Part shown: piece after piece, positions 63,039 to 64,000 of the stretch
Layout: each line of letters opens with the position of its first letter
Position numbering within the stretch: position 1 is the stretch's first letter
NCBI RefSeq assembly: GCF_000974785.1
Contig: NZ_BBWV01000001.1
Coordinates: 1,674,001 to 1,738,000 of the forward strand
DNA: 64,000 nt
Direction of reading: 5' to 3'
From: Flavihumibacter petaseus NBRC 106054
GTDB taxonomy: Bacteria > Bacteroidota > Bacteroidia > Chitinophagales > Chitinophagaceae
The notes under the pieces: model-generated
What the model was told of the DNA's origin: nothing
Seen by the model: only the letters and a program-made list of their open reading frames with translations
Database searches by the model: none
Position numbers and translations under genes: made by a program

Positions 63039-63308
63039 ATGAACACTACCTCAAAAGTTGTATTGGGAATACTGGGTGCCGCTGCGGCGGGCGCTGTAAT
63101 CGGGATGCTTTGCGCTCCGGAAAAAGGAACTGATCTGCGGAACAAAATCGCCAGCGGGGCGAAAGACTGGGCCGGGGAATTTGCGGACTGGCTGCATGCG
63201 AAAGGCAAAGATCTTAAAGACATGAAAAGTTCGCTCGTGACTAAAGCCGAGGACCTCGCTTCTGAAGCAGGTAATGAATGGAAAGGCTCCAGAAAATCAA
63301 TGAGCTGA
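63039..63308 (+). CDS. YtxH-domain protein
   Basis: 89 residues. An N-terminal membrane helix (VVLGILGAAAAGAVIGMLCAPEKGTDLRNKI) is the YtxH signature; the rest is an amphipathic helical tail. YtxH-like proteins are general-stress envelope proteins. A hairpin lies between it and the next gene, and two further small membrane genes follow. Confidence 0.85.
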   Translation: MNTTSKVVLGILGAAAAGAVIGMLCAPEKGTDLRNKIASGAKDWAGEFADWLHAKGKDLKDMKSSLVTKAEDLASEAGNEWKGSRKSMS

Positions 63309-63320
63309 TCTGCATAGCAC

Positions 63321-63353
63321 TCCGCACTGTTGGCACAACAGTGCGGAATTTAA
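63321..63353 (+). terminator. Hairpin after ytxH
   Basis: TCCGCACTGTTG pairs perfectly with CAACAGTGCGGA over GCA, followed by ATTTAATTTT. It may end or reduce transcription into the next gene. Confidence 0.75.
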
Positions 63354-63368
63354 TTTTAAGCCAACGCA

Positions 63369-63716
63369 ATGGAAAATACGATCAAACAGACCATTGAAGG
63401 CCTGGTCGACCATGCAGGAGACATTGCCGATACCTATTATCAGCTATCAGTTGTAAAGGCTACGGAAACGGCCGGGAAAACAGCTGCTGCCAGCATGATG
63501 GTGGTATTGGTGATGAGTTTTGCGATCGTGATACTGGCTTTTGTGGGTCTGGGATTCGCCTGGTGGATCGGTGAAACACTGCAGAACATGAAAGCAGGCT
63601 TTTTTATTGTAGCCGGTTGTTATGCCCTGGTGTTGGTGCTGGTTTTGCTTTTCCGCAGAAATGCCATTATCCCGATGGTAAAAAATGCCGTAGTCCGGTC
63701 AGTTTATGAAAAATGA
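63369..63716 (+). CDS. Phage-holin-like (Actinobacterial holin-X/PF07332) membrane protein
   Basis: 115 residues with two adjacent membrane helices (MMVVLVMSFAIVILAFVGLGFAWW and FFIVAGCYALVLVLVLLF) after a helical N-terminus (DIADTYYQLSVVKATE). This DUF1469-type protein is not a phage lysis gene here but commonly occurs in YtxH stress cassettes. It overlaps the next gene by 11 bases. Confidence 0.82.
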   Translation: MENTIKQTIEGLVDHAGDIADTYYQLSVVKATETAGKTAAASMMVVLVMSFAIVILAFVGLGFAWWIGETLQNMKAGFFIVAGCYALVLVLVLLFRRNAIIPMVKNAVVRSVYEK

Positions 63717-64000
63717 GATTACGAATATCCAGGAACTCCAGGTGGAGAAGGAGCGGCTTACACGGTTGCTGGAAGTGCAGAAAGCTGCGATCAGGGAAGA
63801 CTTTGAATTGCTACGCCATCAGCTTGAACCGGCAGGAAAGCTCATCAATACGGTGGGTAATATTACCGGCAACGGCGTAGCCAGGCCTTTATTAAAAATG
63901 GGGCTGGGAGCAGGACTGGACTGGTTGCTGGGGAGAACCCTTTTCAAGAAAGCTGGCCTCGTAACCGGTGTTGCCATTCCTTTCCTCCTAAGGAATGCGA
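63706..64000 (+). CDS. Small protein, YtxH cassette, 3' end missing
   Basis: ATG 63706 overlaps the previous gene by 11 bases and the frame is open to the window end (98 residues seen). It starts with a charged coiled coil (QELQVEKERLTRLLEVQKAA) and continues LLKMGLGAGLDWLLGRTLF with possible membrane or amphipathic helices. It belongs to the YtxH/holin-like cassette by position. Not recognised otherwise. Confidence 0.75.
   Translation, partial: MKNEITNIQELQVEKERLTRLLEVQKAAIREDFELLRHQLEPAGKLINTVGNITGNGVARPLLKMGLGAGLDWLLGRTLFKKAGLVTGVAIPFLLRNA

Noticed and set aside
63369-63716. Prophage holin
   Set aside because: No phage genes nearby; this family is common in envelope stress cassettes with YtxH, so a lysis role is unlikely.

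Overview
The window looks like a chromosomal segment of a member of the Bacteroidota, most probably family Chitinophagaceae. Support comes from an IPExxxVDY-family protein, a PspC/PadR pair, a DUF2911 protein, a TIGR02757-family protein, many secreted proteins and lipoproteins, promoters of the Bacteroidota type (TTG or TTTG, about 19 bases, then TAnnTTTG), few Shine-Dalgarno sequences, and intergenic repeats around GCTAAAGCTTCGG. Base composition is near half GC by eye. Genes are dense on both strands. I saw no rRNA, tRNA, CRISPR array, transposase or prophage.

Layout. 1-4 kb: a LytS-type histidine kinase (cut by the window edge) with its LytTR regulator, then small secreted proteins. 4.0-5.8 kb (minus): arsenic operon arsR-arsM-small membrane ORF-arsC, with two near-identical palindromic operators. 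5.8-11.9 kb: a polysaccharide-lyase-like protein, a Kef-type antiporter, a Zn-ribbon protein, a short SSB overlapping a PIF1-type helicase, and a thioredoxin-like protein. 11.9-16.9 kb (minus): gcvT, an SRPBCC protein, a 2-phosphosulfolactate phosphatase, a small membrane protein and feoB. 17-26 kb: HAD phosphatase, LuxR-type regulator, GH5 enzyme, the padR-pspC operon behind an unusual repeat-bearing leader, and a very large TolB-propeller/amidohydrolase protein. 26.05-26.6 kb is an intergenic repeat island. 26.6-36.2 kb: a 2OG-type oxygenase, DUF3089 hydrolase, ExbD, AsnS, a 2-hydroxyacid dehydrogenase, Rho, and the selenouridine pair mnmH-selD. 36.2-39.3 kb (minus): M28 peptidase, IPExxxVDY protein, pterin dehydratase, methyltransferase. 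39.4-46 kb: a SWIM-SNF2 ATPase, an unlisted small gene, TatC, a second M28 peptidase. 46-56.9 kb: a deoxyhypusine-synthase-like enzyme, two related small exported proteins, then a long plus-strand run (hydrolase, AcpH, DUF2911, AsnB, PLP enzyme, GH127, TIGR02757). 56.9-64 kb: a crotonase and PaaZ, adenylate kinase, secreted MsrB, YceI, a lone receiver, and a YtxH/holin-like envelope cassette cut by the window end.

The most coherent units are the ars operon (sensor, methyltransferase, thioredoxin-coupled reductase, own operators), the selenouridine pair, and the padR-pspC envelope unit. I did not find a large unknown defence or biosynthetic system. The most novel items are small: the padR leader (12-bp inverted repeat enclosing five copies of a 14-15 bp unit), the ORF inside the ars operon, the 57-codon gene at 43226-43399 with its own terminator and operator-like palindrome, and the inverted-repeat element at 26.2-26.5 kb.
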